DNA of 64,000 nt from Gossypium raimondii (GCF_025698545.1 NC_068570.1:53711924-53775923); one strand, 5' to 3'; shown: positions 1-11,636, counted from the first letter of the stretch. The notes: generated by a model from the sequence alone, not told the origin. Numbers and translations: made by a program.

Positions 1-2
1 AA

Positions 3-431
3 ACCGTCTGGTCGGTGGTTCGCCGTTTCGATAACCCTCAAGCTTACAAACACTTCCTCAAAAGCTGTCATGTCATCGTCGGTGACGGTAACGTAGGCAG
101 CCTCCGTGAAGTCCACGTCATATCGGGTCTCCCCGCCGCTTTCAGCACCGAGAGGCTTGAAATCCTCGACGACGAACATCACGTGCTTAGCTTTAGCGTC
201 GTCGGAGGTGTTCATCGGTTGAATAATTACAAGTCTGTCACGACTCTACACGCTTCAAACAAAGGTAACGGGACAGTTGTCGTGGAATCATTCGTGGTTG
301 ACATACCGCCCGGCAACACCAGAGAAGATACATGCACTTTCGTTGATACTATTGTACGTTGCAACCTTCAATCTTTGGCTCAAATGGCCGAAAATATGGC
401 AACAAAAGAATCATTGTCATCATCCCCCTAA
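3..431 (+). CDS. PYL: PYR/PYL/RCAR abscisic acid receptor, 5' end outside window
   Basis: Soluble START-fold receptor that binds abscisic acid and then inhibits clade A PP2C phosphatases, releasing SnRK2 kinases (family knowledge). The frame is open from base 3 ([12 protein letters not shown]...) and ends in TAA at 429-431, so the N-terminal third lies to the left. Visible landmarks are the Lys in FLKSC that contacts the ABA carboxylate, the gate loop SGLPA, the following [10 protein letters not shown] strand, the latch HRL in [11 protein letters not shown], and the C-terminal helix with [19 protein letters not shown]. All the ligand-pocket residues I can check are present. No intron interrupts the visible part, as is usual for the PYL4/5/6 subgroup; the SSSP tail and general sequence also suggest that subgroup, but I would not assign a number. 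No sign of decay. Confidence 0.93.
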   Translation, partial: TVWSVVRRFDNPQAYKHFLKSCHVIVGDGNVGSLREVHVISGLPAAFSTERLEILDDEHHVLSFSVVGGVHRLNNYKSVTTLHASNKGNGTVVVESFVVDIPPGNTREDTCTFVDTIVRCNLQSLAQMAENMATKESLSSSP

Positions 432-1190
432 ACTATTCCAAAGAAAAAGAAAATCGAATTCTCTCAATTCTATTTTTTTCTCGATGTGGGATCTATCCAT
501 TAATGACTTCGTATCGAGATTCATAGATGAAGTTGAATGTGATCATATGTTACAATATTGGTATCGATGATGTAATGTTTAGCTTTTTTCTTCCCATCTG
601 GTGAAGATTTCGCTTTGATGATCACACTCAATTTTAATGTAATTATGAATGTATTTCCTTCTTTGTTGCATCAAATATATGTGATTTCCACTTAAATATC
701 TTCAGCTGGGTTAGTATATTTAAAAAAGGCTGTTTGATTTAATAAAAGAAAAAGTAAATAGAAATTCCAATTAGTAATGCACGGATCATCGGGGTGGCTA
801 ATGGCTATATAATATAAGATTATATATGGATAAAGAAGATGAAAAGGGCCGGTGTATGACATGGCATATACATTACTATATTCAATTTAATCCTTTCTTT
901 CAAATTTTATTCCATCATGTAACATGTTTACAAGAAAAGAGGCCAAACTATATATATATATAAACCATAGCTTTAGAATTTTCATGTTCGTACGGATAGG
1001 TTTTCATTGTTTCACTCCATAATCCACTGACCTACATTATATTTATGCAATCAAAGAAATGTTTAACAACAATTCTTTTATGGAAAAAACTCTAATTAAT
1101 TCACCCAAATTGTTGTTGATCAGTTTGACTATTAATGAAGTTGAAGCAATGAGAAGTTGACACGTGACATGTTATATCAACATTTTTTTT
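432..1190. other. 3' flank of the PYL gene and AT-rich spacer
   Basis: AT-rich sequence holding the likely 3' UTR of the PYL gene (AATAAA-like motifs near 740) and then spacer. A short TA run sits near 950-962. I see no convincing gene. Confidence 0.5.
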
Positions 1191-1194
1191 AAAA

Positions 1195-1760
1195 AATTTT
1201 ATGTTTAGACTGAACCTAGACAAATGAACATATAAGTTTATTTGAATTTGGATAATAATTTATCTAGGTTCATTTTAAATGTGATTATTGAAAAAAAATA
1301 TTTCTAAAATTATAATAAAATATAAATCATTAAAACTATAAATAATTATTTAAAATTCTAAAAATTCTAAAAAATATTAATAATAGAAAATTAAATTATA
1401 AAATATTAAAAAGTATAAAATTAAAAAAAGATTATCAAATTTTAAGTAGGTAAGTATTCATCAAAATGTCTCAAGAATACAAGAATGACATAGTTTTAGT
1501 AATCAATGTAATTCCTGAAATTGCTTTCCTCTCTTACAGCTTCTTCAATGTTAGGTTTTTTTATATTTTTCTTGGAATTTTAATAATTTTATAATTTTAT
1601 AATTATTTGAATTTCTATAATTTTAAAAACATTTTATGATTTTCGGATAACATTTTATTATTTTAGTAAACACATCTAAGCTGAATTTAGATAAATGTGT
1701 GTTCAAATTTGAATGAAGCTAGATGTTTTTTGTTCAAGTTTATTTTAGAGTATATTTTAA
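1195..1760. repeat. Possible decayed inverted-repeat (MITE-like) element
   Basis: The left part (GAACCTAGACAAATG ... TTTATCTAGGTTCA) loosely matches the reverse complement of the right part around 1680-1755 (ATTTATCTAAATTCAGC in reverse). The middle is very AT-rich and also looks mirror-like. The pairing is imperfect and the ends are not defined, so this is a weak call. Confidence 0.3.
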
Positions 1761-1764
1761 AAAT

Positions 1765-3080
1765 ATTGAAGACTTTACAGCATACTTCTTATTCCTTTGT
1801 TAACATTCGATAATGATCAAACCAGTCAATGATGATTTTATTAATGTAATAGTTTAATATTTTTTTTGGATTGAGAGTTGAATCGAATACTTTTTTTAAT
1901 AATGGTTTAATTGATTTTCGATTTTCATTGAGGAAAATGATGATTAAATATAAATGATATGAAATTGGAAAACAATATTATAGTTATATAAAATCAGCCG
2001 GTAATCAAGTTTCAAAATTCATGTACTTGAGAGAGAAGAATGAAAAGGTGATTTCTTATAAAAATCCAACTTGTGGTACAAAACATTGCAAGTTGATGGT
2101 AATCTTCCACATCTTTAATTTCTATTTATTCTTTTCATTTATTACTAATTCACAGAATTTGTGTTAATTAATAAATATATTCTTTAAAACCAATTATTAT
2201 ATTATTTATAATTCTACCTTTGGAATTTAATTCTATTCATAATTTTTATCGCTTTAGATAATAATTTAATATATTTGCAAGTTGAAGTGCAAGTGGGATG
2301 GAATGATATTAATGTTTCACATTATTTATATAACAAAGCCAACCATTTGGTCTGTCTCGAACCTAATTTGACCGCTCAATGCCTCCCATCACTTAACAAT
2401 CTTTCTTTTTTCTCTTTTTCTTGTAATTTTCATTAATCAATGCCCATCTTGTTTTTTGGTAAGTAATCATTAATAATGTTTTATTAATCCAAAATTGGGT
2501 GAAATGAATCAAAAGATTAAGGCTTGTAAATGATCCAAAATCCAAAATTAAAATGATTTGTTCAAAGTTTGAAAAGCCATATTGGCCACTTGCTATGAAG
2601 GCCATGCGATTTGCTTGCATTTGAAACAGCCTGGAGTCTGCTAAGAAAATCAGTCGATGGCACCCCCCTACACGTGCTTCTTGTCTGCAACTTGATAATA
2701 TCATACGATTATCAAACTTTATATAATCAACATCATTACGCTATAAAAAGAATATAAACACGTTTTTCGACCCTCTTTTTTTCTATTAATGCACAGTTGT
2801 TTAAATTTATCTTTCGGTAAATTATAATATCAGGATAAAAATTGAATAACAAGCGCGATTAAGCACCTTAACCATCATGCCAACGCATGTGGTTCAAATT
2901 TAAATTTGACTTAAGGCTATTCTTTGAATTAATATTTACATATATATATATATATATATATCTTCCTCCAATGCATTGAAATGATAGTAAAATTATTAGT
3001 TATTGCATTTAATATAATGTTATTATTATAAATAATATATTAATTTCTTTTGGAAGTTACAAATAATTATAATAAAGGAA
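1765..3080. other. Intergenic AT-rich spacer with a TA microsatellite
   Basis: No gene recognised. A perfect TA dinucleotide run lies at about 2939-2961. A minus-strand open frame at 2393-2704 has no family resemblance and looks accidental. Confidence 0.5.
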
Positions 3081-3690
3081 TTGAACTTATGTGCTCAATG
3101 TCCTGAGACCTTATTGGCATGTTGTTTCATCGGCTTGGTCTACCATAGTCTTGCTTCTTGGCGAGGCACGTACAGCAAAAGAGGGCTTGGATTTAAAATT
3201 TTGAAGGGGTTGAATATTACCATGTTAGCTAAGCTTTATGTTTTCCTAATGATAGTGCAATGGAGACTAGGAAAGGGTCCAAAGCATCATGGGTTGCTAT
3301 GATAGAATAAGAATGGAATTGAGGTTTCCATTTGGGATCATCATTGCATAGTTTGGTCTAAACCTATAAATTTACAAGTGTTCATGAAATGGTTGGGTTA
3401 GGTTAGAGTTGGACTCCTAAATGGTATAACATAATACATAATTGCTTAAGTTTTACTCCTAGTGGAATGGATTAACGAGGAAAAAGTGGAAGTTGGGGAT
3501 GATAGGGCAATGGGGAATTAGATTTGGGATGACGCCAAAGCTGCAATCAAAGAGATTCCTATTTGCCAATAAAGTGGTAAGCATGCACCAATTTGGCCTT
3601 TTGTTGATAAAAGGCGTATTTACTGTTTCTTTTGGTACAAGGAACTGGAAAGGGATTAAGCCTCGGATAAATATATATTAGAAGAAGACA
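3081..3690 (+). mobile_element. Decayed L1-type LINE fragment (end of RT to zf-RVT linker)
   Basis: Translated pieces in shifting frames resemble plant LINE ORF2: a KRGLGFKILKGLNITMLAKL piece matches the GGLGFR-LxxFNxALLAKQ motif downstream of reverse transcriptase, and further on AAIKEIPICQ, SGKHAPIWPF and YKEL match the linker before the zinc-binding zf-RVT domain. Frames are broken by many stops and shifts, so this is an old truncated copy. It is unrelated in detail to the full LINE that starts near 4250. Confidence 0.6.
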
Positions 3691-3820
3691 CATAACGTCA
3701 ATTTAATAAATATATTTATAAAAAAACTTGATATAATTAATAGATGAAGTTTTAATTGAATGGTAAAATATACATAAATGTTGAAAATTTTAGAAGTTTG
3801 GGTTCAAATCTTATTATGTG

Positions 3821-4215
3821 GTTTTTTTACTTAAATAATACAAAAAAATAAAATTAATAACTAAAATGGCATGCCCATTAGATTATTTGCCAAAACGGTA
3901 TGGTTTTATTGACAGGCGGCACCGGACTGAAATGTAATGATCTAAAGTATTCAAGGACCTGATATGAAATTTACCATTTTGAGTGACTGTTGAAAAAAAA
4001 AAGTGAAAGGGTGCCGTGTCGCGGCACCAAACTTTAAATGTGACTAATTGCCTTCTAAGCCCTCCTTATTTATTATTATTTTTTATTCCCCTTCAACTCA
4101 CTACATTGTGTTTAAACAAGCCCTCAACCTATTTTTGTAGTTAAATAAGCTCTTAACCTATTATTTTTATTCATAAAAACCCTTTATTTTAATATTAAAG
4201 TAAATATATTTTACC
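3821..4215 (+). repeat. Left terminal inverted repeat of the long-TIR element
   Basis: Runs from GTTTTTTTACTTAAATAAT to about AAGTAAATATATTTT. It matches the reverse complement of 10118-10489 with scattered mismatches; one such difference is around the short GGCGGCACC versus GGTGCCACC segment. Confidence 0.8.
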
Positions 4216-4383
4216 CAAAGTAAAGCTATTTAAAAATATATAAACTAAAATTAAGTCTGCTACCCTAGCACGATTGTGTCTGCCGCCTCTGGCACGCTTT
4301 TAGGTTTTCTTGTTTTTTTTTTTTTAGGTCTTCTTGTTTTGTCTTCTTTTCTTGATCCCTGCGCCTCTGTTTCTGGAAAAAAT

Positions 4384-5508
4384 ATGGAGAATGATTTAGC
4401 CAAATTATCAATTAATGAAGAGGAGGATGATGTTATCCAAATCCAAGAAAATCCTGGAACGGAAAGAACAGAAGAGTTTCTTCAATTGGTGGGGTGTTTT
4501 CTTACAGCAAGTATAATTCATTTTCCTGCTATGAAAAGTACTATGGCGAATCTGTGGCATCCTGTTCGTGGAGTTCGTATTCGAGATCTGGGGGAAAAAA
4601 GGTTTTTATTCCAATTTTTTCATTATATGGATCTTGAAAGGGTGTTGAAAGGCTCCCCATGGACATTCAACAATCATCTGTTAATTCTTTATAATTTAAG
4701 ATGGGAGGATGATCCCATGAAGGTCCCTTTAGTATTGACCCCTTTTTGGGTTCAGATTCATGATGTTCCAATTGGTTTGTTTTCTGAAAATCTAGTAGCT
4801 AATCTGGGGAATTTTCTGGGAAATTTCATGGAATATGATGGGACTAATTTAGGGAAGGAAAACAGGAATTTTATAAGGATCAGGGTCCAAGTTGATATCA
4901 GACGTCCTCTGAAAAGAAAGAAGCTACTCGAATACAGGGGGAGAAAGTCCTATGTCCGGTTTATATATGAAAGATTGACACTTTTTTGTTTCTTTTGTGG
5001 AAAATTGGGTCACAATGATTCTTTTTGTGAGGTAAAAATGTTGATTGGAGTAGAAATCGCAGAAATGGGGTGGGATTTATCAATAAGAGCACAGTCCCGA
5101 AGAGCTCTATCCATGAATAGTGTCTGGCTACGAGAAGAGGGGGAAGGGGCTGTAGGTGGAATTCTGGAAGGAAATAGGGGTTGTGCAAGGGGACTACGAA
5201 GAATGGAACGCAATAAGAGTTATGGGAAGGCAGTAGATCCAATTCTGGGTTTTAATGTGGAAGGTGACACTTTGTGCGAAGATGAAAAGCAGGTTAACTC
5301 ATTGATGGACCATGGCCAATATGCGATGGAACATGATTTGGAGGATGAAGCTTTAGTGGGAGAAGAAGGTAAAAAAAGAGCCAGAACGGAGAATGATGAT
5401 TTACTACAGAATGAGGGGATTACCTCCCAAGTAAGAAGTATGAGATCGAGGGACCTTAACCAATTGATATCGGCGGCTGCCAAGAGGCAAGCCGACCGGG
5501 AATTATGA
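4384..5508 (+). CDS. LINE ORF1: DUF4283 / CX2CX4HX4C zinc-knuckle nucleic-acid-binding protein
   Basis: RNA-binding partner protein of a plant L1-type LINE. I chose the ATG at 4384 (MENDLAKLSINEEE); the frame is open about 36 codons further upstream, but that part begins without an ATG and reads like 5' UTR. The N-terminal half carries the DUF4283-type fold (IRDLGEKRFLFQFFHYMDLERVLKGSPWTF, split here only for reading), followed by a zinc knuckle CFFCGKLGHNDSFC (C-x2-C-x4-H-x4-C). The C-terminal half is charged and low in order. It is uninterrupted to TGA at 5506-5508, which overlaps the ORF2 start as ATGA. Confidence 0.82.
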   Translation: MENDLAKLSINEEEDDVIQIQENPGTERTEEFLQLVGCFLTASIIHFPAMKSTMANLWHPVRGVRIRDLGEKRFLFQFFHYMDLERVLKGSPWTFNNHLLILYNLRWEDDPMKVPLVLTPFWVQIHDVPIGLFSENLVANLGNFLGNFMEYDGTNLGKENRNFIRIRVQVDIRRPLKRKKLLEYRGRKSYVRFIYERLTLFCFFCGKLGHNDSFCEVKMLIGVEIAEMGWDLSIRAQSRRALSMNSVWLREEGEGAVGGILEGNRGCARGLRRMERNKSYGKAVDPILGFNVEGDTLCEDEKQVNSLMDHGQYAMEHDLEDEALVGEEGKKRARTENDDLLQNEGITSQVRSMRSRDLNQLISAAAKRQADREL

Positions 5509-8500
5509 AAATCCTAAGTTGGAATGTCCGTGGATTGGGGAATTCAAGGACATTTAGAAGACTTCGGCACTCGCTGAAGACTTACGACCCCCAGATTGTC
5601 TTCTTTATGGAGACGAAAATTGGCAGAATTCAAATGAAGAAAGTTAGGCAAAGATGTGGTTTTGTGAATGGTATAGAGGTGGATCTAGAGGAGGGCTCTG
5701 TTTGGCTTGGAGGTGTGAGGTCAATATCACTCTGAAAAGCTTCTCTAAAAGACATATTGATGTGATAGTGCATGATAATGAAAGGGAGGTTATGTGGCGA
5801 TTTACAGGATTTTATGGAACTCCGTATGCACGAGATAAAGAAGATTCATGGGCTATTTTGAAAAAACTTTATAATGGAGAGAATAATCCATGGTTAGTAT
5901 GTTGAGATTTTAATGAAATCATGTATGGTTTTGAGAAGAAATGAGGTACACCCCGAGACGAGAGAAGGATGGAACAGTTCCGGAAATCATTGGAATTATG
6001 CCAACTGAATGATGTAGGATATGTGGGTAGATGGTTTACATGGGAACGAGGCAATCTACCATAGACAAATATACGAGAACGCTTGGAAAGAGGGGTAGCA
6101 AATACGGAGTGGATTTCGTTGTTCTCTAATATAAAAGTTCAGCATTTGGTGCACTCTTTTTCCGATCATTGTCCTCTCATTATTGATACAAAGAAGGAAA
6201 TCAGACAGAGGAATGAAAAAAGTTTCAGAGTTGAAAACTGGTGGTTTTTGGAGGATTCATTTGTCGACACTGCCGAACATTTATGGAAGATGTCAACAAG
6301 TAATTTCCTACAGAAACTGGATTTCATAAAGAAGGGGCTGGAAGATTGGGCAGGAAAAATTTTAAAGAATAAAAAAGGGAAAAAGAATTATTTAACAGCA
6401 AAATTATCTGAATTACTTGAAGCTGAAAGGGATGATAGCGACATGGCAGAGTTTATTGATACGAAGATCCAGCTTAACTTGGAGATTGAGAAAGATGAAA
6501 GATATTGGGAGCAAAGGGCCAGATTGAATTGACTCAAATTAGGGGATAAAAACACTGCCTTTTTTCATAGCCAAGCAACTCAGAGGCGAAAGAAAAATAT
6601 GATCAAGAGTTTGCAGTCCGAACATGATAGGGCCACGGAAAATCTACAAGAAATGGAAGAAATCTAGGTCTTACTTTCAGAATCTTTTTTCATCAGAGAA
6701 TCAAGGAAATTGTGATTTCCTACTCTCGGGTATAAATCGTTGTATTAATGACGAGGATAATAAAAGGTTCACCGCACATTATACAAGGGAAGAAATTCGT
6801 GAGGCTCTTTTTGAAATGGGACCTACTAAGGCGCCAGGTGAAGATGGACTCCCAGCCATCTTTTATCAGAAATGCTGGCATTTTATTGGTGAGGATACAG
6901 TTTCATTTTGTCTTCTACTCTTAAACGGTGATATGGAGGTCAGTGTTATTAATTCAACTCATATTGTGCTCATTCCAAAAATTAATAATCCCAAAAGTAT
7001 GCCATAGTTTAGGCCTATCAGTTTATGCAATGTTGTTTACAAAGTTATTGCGAAAACTATAGCGAACAGATTTAGAAGGGTGATTGATAAATGCATTGAT
7101 AAGGCTCAAAGTGTTTTTTCCCGGGAAGATTAATCTCTGATAATGTCTTGCTTGCTTATGAGATACTGCATTCCTTAAAGCAAAAAAGAGTGGGGAAAAA
7201 AGGTTACATGGCAGTAAAACTGGATATGAGCAAGACTTAGATAGGGTGGAATGGATTTTTATCAAAAAGTTAATGTCTCGAATGGGATTCGCTCAAAGTT
7301 GGATTGACAATATTATGAAATGCTTGACTACTGTCTCATATAAGGTTGTGATCAATGGCAATGTTGGAATGAAATTCTATCCAGAAAGAGGACTGCGACA
7401 AGGGGACCCTTTGAGCCCATTTATTTTCCTTATATGTGGAGAAGGCCTTTCCAGTCTCATGAGAACAGCAGTAGAGGAAGGATTTTTAAAGGGTGTCAAA
7501 GTCAGTAGACGAGGTCCACAGATATTGCACTTATTATTTGCAGATGATTGTATCCTTTTTCGGGAAGCAACATGTAGAGGGGCTAATTCATTCAAGGCAA
7601 TATTAAGCGAATATAGAAGGTGCTCGGGGCAATGTGTGAACTTTGAGAAATCAACCATCTATTTCAGCAAAAACACTTTTGAGGAGAAAAGAAGACGGGT
7701 CGTTAATTTGCTTAGAGTCCGAAGCTCAAATGAGCTTGAACGTTACCTTGGTTTGCCAAACATGGTGGGACGACAAAAGAAGGTTTCCTTTCAAGCATTG
7801 AAAGACAAAATAAAACAACGAATTGACAATTGGAGTATGAGATTTTTATCGCATGGTGGAAAAGAAGTGTTTATCAAAGCTGTTTTGCAAGCTATTCCGA
7901 CTTACTCAATGGCTTGCTTCTTACTTCCGAAATCCTTATGTGACGAAATGGAAGGAATTATCGCGAGATTTTGGTGGAAAAAAGGTCAGGGAAAAGGGGG
8001 AATTCATTGGAGCTCGTGGAAGAATTTATGCAGTTTAAAAGAGAATGGAGGTTTAGGCTTTCGTAATCTCAGTCAATTCAATATTGCATTGCTTGCCAAA
8101 CAGGGGTGGCGTCTTTTTAATTAACCGAATTCGCTTTTAGCCAGGGTTCTTAAAGCAAAGTATTATCCAAATTCGAATTTTCTAAGTGCAGAGTTGGGGA
8201 ATTTACCTTCCCTTACCTGGAAGAATATCTGGGCTGCAAAGGGACTTCTCACTCAAGGCCTGTGTTGGAGAGTTGGGAAAGGAAACAAAATTTCTATTTG
8301 GAATGACCGGTGGATCCCGGGGATCGAACCTAGTATATGGCAGAACAGTAATCAAAATGGAGAGCTGGAAAATGTATCAGATCTAATTGATAGAATACAT
8401 AAGACGTGAAAGTGGAGGTTGTTACTCATACCTTTCAACTGGACATTGCGCAAAGAATATTACAGATCCCACTTGCAACTACAGATAGTGAAGATTTGCT

Positions 8501-9389
8501 CGTTTGGAAAGGTGAACCGTCTGGAGAATTCTCAGTACGGAGTGCTTACAAACTATTACAAGATGCTAATCTGGACCCTAATAATATAGTACAGACCGAA
8601 TTCAAAGATTTCTACAGAAAATTATGGCAATTACAACTTCCATCAAAAATTCTACTCTTGATCTGGAGGATTTCTTGGAACTACATTCCTACATTAGTCA
8701 ATCTACGTTGCAAACGTTTAACCACAAGCGTGAGATGTCCTCGATGTGGTTCAGGGGAAGAAAACAGTTTCCACGTATTTTTGCAATGTCCTAAAAGCAA
8801 TGAAGTTTGGCAAAACATTAATATGACTTGGGTTACACCATACAGAGATCAGAATACTAGAACATGGCTTACTTGGGTCTTCGAAAAAGGAACCAATGAG
8901 CAGTGTAAGGTGTTTTGTTGCGCCTTATGGGCAATATGGAACTCACGAAATCAATTGGTGCATGAGAGGAAGATTGTATCAGGAAGGGATCTTGTTCACA
9001 GAATAAAGGCTTATTTAGCTGAGATTGAAACAGTGGGAATGTAAAAACGTACCTTGAAGACTGTTGAAATTCAGAGACATTGGGAAGCGAGAACACAGGA
9101 CACAATACACTTTGATGCAGCTTTTGATACTAACAGGTATAGATCGGCGTCGGGAGTTATTGTACGAGACTGGCGGGGAGAGTTAAGAGCCTTGAAAACA
9201 ACCCTCCACTCCAATATTTCATCTCCGTTTCTTGCAGAAGCATATGCATGTGTACAAGCAGTAAAGTTAGGCTTAGCAATGGGTCTCCGATCAGTTACAA
9301 TTATGGGAGATTCGAAGACGGCCATAAAGAAATGTCAAGCAAAAGGTATGGACAAGTCGATTATTGGAGCAGTCATCAGAGATATTTAG
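5505..9389 (+). pseudogene. LINE ORF2: endonuclease - reverse transcriptase - zf-RVT - RNase H, disrupted
   Basis: Begins at the ATG overlapping the ORF1 stop. The endonuclease has MKILSWNVRGLGN, METKIG, GFYGTPY and SDHCPL (5505-6190). RT spans about 6620-8124 with [22 protein letters not shown] and the catalytic FADD (near 7540). zf-RVT follows (FYRKLWQLQLPSKILLLIWR, CPRCGSGEENSFHVFLQC; 8590-8800). RNase H has FDAAFD, AEAYA and GDSKTA (9105-9330). The coding sense passes through about four frame changes and has internal stops. Several stops replace residues normal for the family: TGA for Gly before DFNEI, TAG for Trp in the NLP-TNIRERL stretch, TGA for Trp before LKLGDKNT, TAG for Gln before FRPIS. 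Most are explained by C-to-T change. The copy cannot make a full protein. Confidence 0.85.
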
Positions 9390-10117
9390 AAGCATAGTTC
9401 TCGAGTTCAAGAAATAATTTTTCAGTTTATTCAAAAACCAGAAAACTATCAAGCCCATAAACTAGCAAAAGAAACATTAGAAAAGGGGGAAGAGAGGAAC
9501 CTGGTCGGAACCGAGAGGATCTGCAATGAAGAACTTCTGCAAGAGGAATGGGCAAGGAACCCGGGTTAAAGGGTTTTCAAAAGAAAAGAGATTTGAAAAT
9601 GATAACAGATGGAAGAAAATCTTTTGGGAAACTGTTATCCTCAGAACAGATGTGACGATTCAGTATGGAAAAGTGGGATTTAATTGCGTCCAGCTGTTAG
9701 ATTTGACTGGGTTTTATTTATTATTCTTTTATTTATTACTTTTGTTTTTTCATCTTCCGTTTTGCTTTTAGGATATGTCTTTTTTAGGCATACTTTGCAG
9801 CCCATTTCTGCTTTTGTTTTGGTTGTAATCCGTAGGAACATAACCCAAACATATTGGGTATTTCTTTGGTTTGATTTATAATAGCCCAGTTTGATTATTC
9901 AAAAAAAAAAAAAAACTAATTCGCATTTTATGTTTATGTGAATTTGATGGGAATAGTTTATTAAATAAAAATTTAAAATTTCTTGAGAGTGCTTAAATAC
10001 ATGATATTCTTAACTACTCTTTTGAAATTTTTGATTACTTTTTTAGGTTTAATGTTGATGTTAAAGTGTATATAATTTTTATTGCATCAACAAAAAATTA
10101 AGATAAGAGCTTGAAAT
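9390..10117 (+). other. LINE 3' tail, poly(A) and spacer of the inverted-repeat element
   Basis: Degenerate end of the LINE ORF2 and its 3' UTR up to the A run at about 9901-9914, then roughly 200 bp of AT-rich spacer belonging to the surrounding long-TIR element. No other gene seen. Confidence 0.6.
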
Positions 10118-10489
10118 TCAAAATATATTTACTTTAATATTAAAATAAAGGGCTTTTATGAGTAAAAAACATAGATTAAGAGCTTATTTAACCACAAAAA
10201 TAGGTTGAGAGCTTGTTTAAACACAATGTAGTGAGTTGAAGGGGAATAAAAATAAAATAATAAATAAGGAGGACTTAGAAGGCAATTAGCCACATTTAAG
10301 CTTTGGTGCCGCCACTCAAAAGGGTAAATTTGCATGTCAAGTCCCTGAATACTTTGATCATTGCATGTCAGTCTGGTGTCGCCAATTTGACAGGTGGCAC
10401 CAATAAAACCATACAATTTTGGTAAATAATCTTACGGGCATACCATTTTAGTTATTAATTTTATTTTTTATATTATTTAGGTGAAAAAG
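10118..10489 (-). repeat. Right terminal inverted repeat of the long-TIR element
   Basis: Reverse complement of 3821-4215. It starts at the AAATATATTTACTTTAATATT side and ends GGTGAAAAAG at 10489, immediately before the second TCTTATTATGTG. Confidence 0.8.
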
Positions 10490-10514
10490 TCTTATTATGT
10501 GCATATATTTTTGG

Positions 10515-11585
10515 CTTAAACAATAAATGGTACTTAAATTATACTCATTTTCTCAAGTTAGTAGCTATACTTTTTTTTGTCACAAGTGGTACCTAAACTA
10601 TACTGTTACCCAAAATAGTATCTAAACTATACCTGTTGCCTATATTACCTAGTGTCAAAAATAAAATCTCTTAACCAATTATTTTGTGACACACTAAAAT
10701 AATTAATTGAAAATATAAAAATTTAAATATTATTTCCTTGAGTTTTTTTGAAAAAAAACTTACAAACATATGTTTTTTTTCTCTTTTGTTCTTCACCCAA
10801 GAACTCCGGTGATGAAAAATTCAAGAATCCTTAGAAAAACTTATTCAAACCCAGTTTTCGACAATAAAATCCAAATTTTGATAAGCTTATTTTTCTTTTT
10901 AAATCTCGATTTTGATTCCTCTCTCACCCAATCCAAAATCTATGTTTTATTTTTCTTAAAAATAACTTTTCCCGTTCTTTTTCAGATACTTCGCATAAAA
11001 CAATTAATGCTGAATGAACTTCTATAATGAAAGAAACTAGATAAAACATAAAATCCAAATACAAAGAAGAAGCTGATTACGAAAAAAAAATAGTAAGAGG
11101 AGAAGAAAGAATCGTTGGGAGAGAGAGAGAGTGAAACAAATTTAAAAAATAATTTAATTAAAGAAAAATTATCTCGCACATTGCTTGTGGAATTTTTTAG
11201 ATTCCACAAGCGAATTAAAGGTGTTAGATGTGTCTGGTAGGATATATTAAAAAATTAAAAAAAAACTCATCGAAATCTAGGTTTTATTGTCGAAAACTGG
11301 GTTCAAATGTGTTTCTCGACTAGTTCTTGAATTTTTTGTCACTAGAATTTTTAGGTGAAGAACAAAAAGAGATGAATATGTTTATAAAGGAAATAATATA
11401 TAATCTTTTTGGATATTTTAGTTAAAAATTATCTCGTGTCACAAAATGATTGGTTAAGGGAATTTTTTTAACAACAGAGGTAAAATGGGTAAGGAGTATA
11501 GTTTAGGTACCACTTGTGATGACAAAAAATTCAAGTATCAACTTGGGAAGATAAGTATAGTTTAGTTATCATTTTGTGATTTAAG
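10515..11585. mobile_element. Second long-inverted-repeat (foldback) element
   Basis: Left arm 10515-10870 and right arm about 11270-11585 are reverse complements: CACAAGTGGTACCTAAACTATAC, AACCAAT-ATTTTGTGACAC, TTGTTCTTCACC and AACCCAGTTTTCGACAATAAAA occur on both sides in opposite orientation. The loop of about 400 bp has no coding capacity I recognise. The outermost shared bases are CTTAAA / TTTAAG. A string like ATATATTTTT lies outside both ends and may be an imprecise target duplication. It starts only 13 bp past the TSD of the first long-TIR element. Confidence 0.7.
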
Positions 11586-11636
11586 TATATATATTTTTAT
11601 ATAACAAATATAAAATAGCAAAACACACTTAAAACA

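Larger units (their letters stand above)
4250..9914 (+). mobile_element. Near full-length plant L1-type LINE
   Basis: Two-ORF non-LTR retrotransposon: ORF1 with a DUF4283-like domain and zinc knuckle, ORF2 with APE-type endonuclease, reverse transcriptase, zf-RVT and RNase H. It ends with an untranslated tail and a 14-A run at about 9901-9914. The 5' end is placed near 4250, where the matching spacer of the inverted-repeat host stops, but I cannot fix it to the base; a short AACTAA-like string on both sides may be the target duplication. ORF1 is intact while ORF2 has several stops and frame changes. Confidence 0.87.
3821..10489. mobile_element. Long-terminal-inverted-repeat DNA element (MULE- or foldback-like) containing a LINE
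   Basis: Arms of about 370-395 bp at the two ends are reverse complements of each other: the left arm reads ...TTAATAACTAAAATGGCATGCC..., and the right arm contains the complement of the same string. The 12 bases TCTTATTATGTG lie directly outside both arms (3809-3820 and 10490-10501) in direct orientation, which is a target-site duplication at exactly the arm edges. TSD length and long arms suggest a Mutator-like or foldback element. No transposase is visible inside. Apart from the LINE, only about 240 bp of spacer remains, so the element was non-autonomous and later received the LINE. Confidence 0.8.

Noticed and set aside
2393-2704. Minus-strand open frame of about 100 codons
   Set aside because: Low complexity at one end, no motif, no family likeness; AT-rich spacer.
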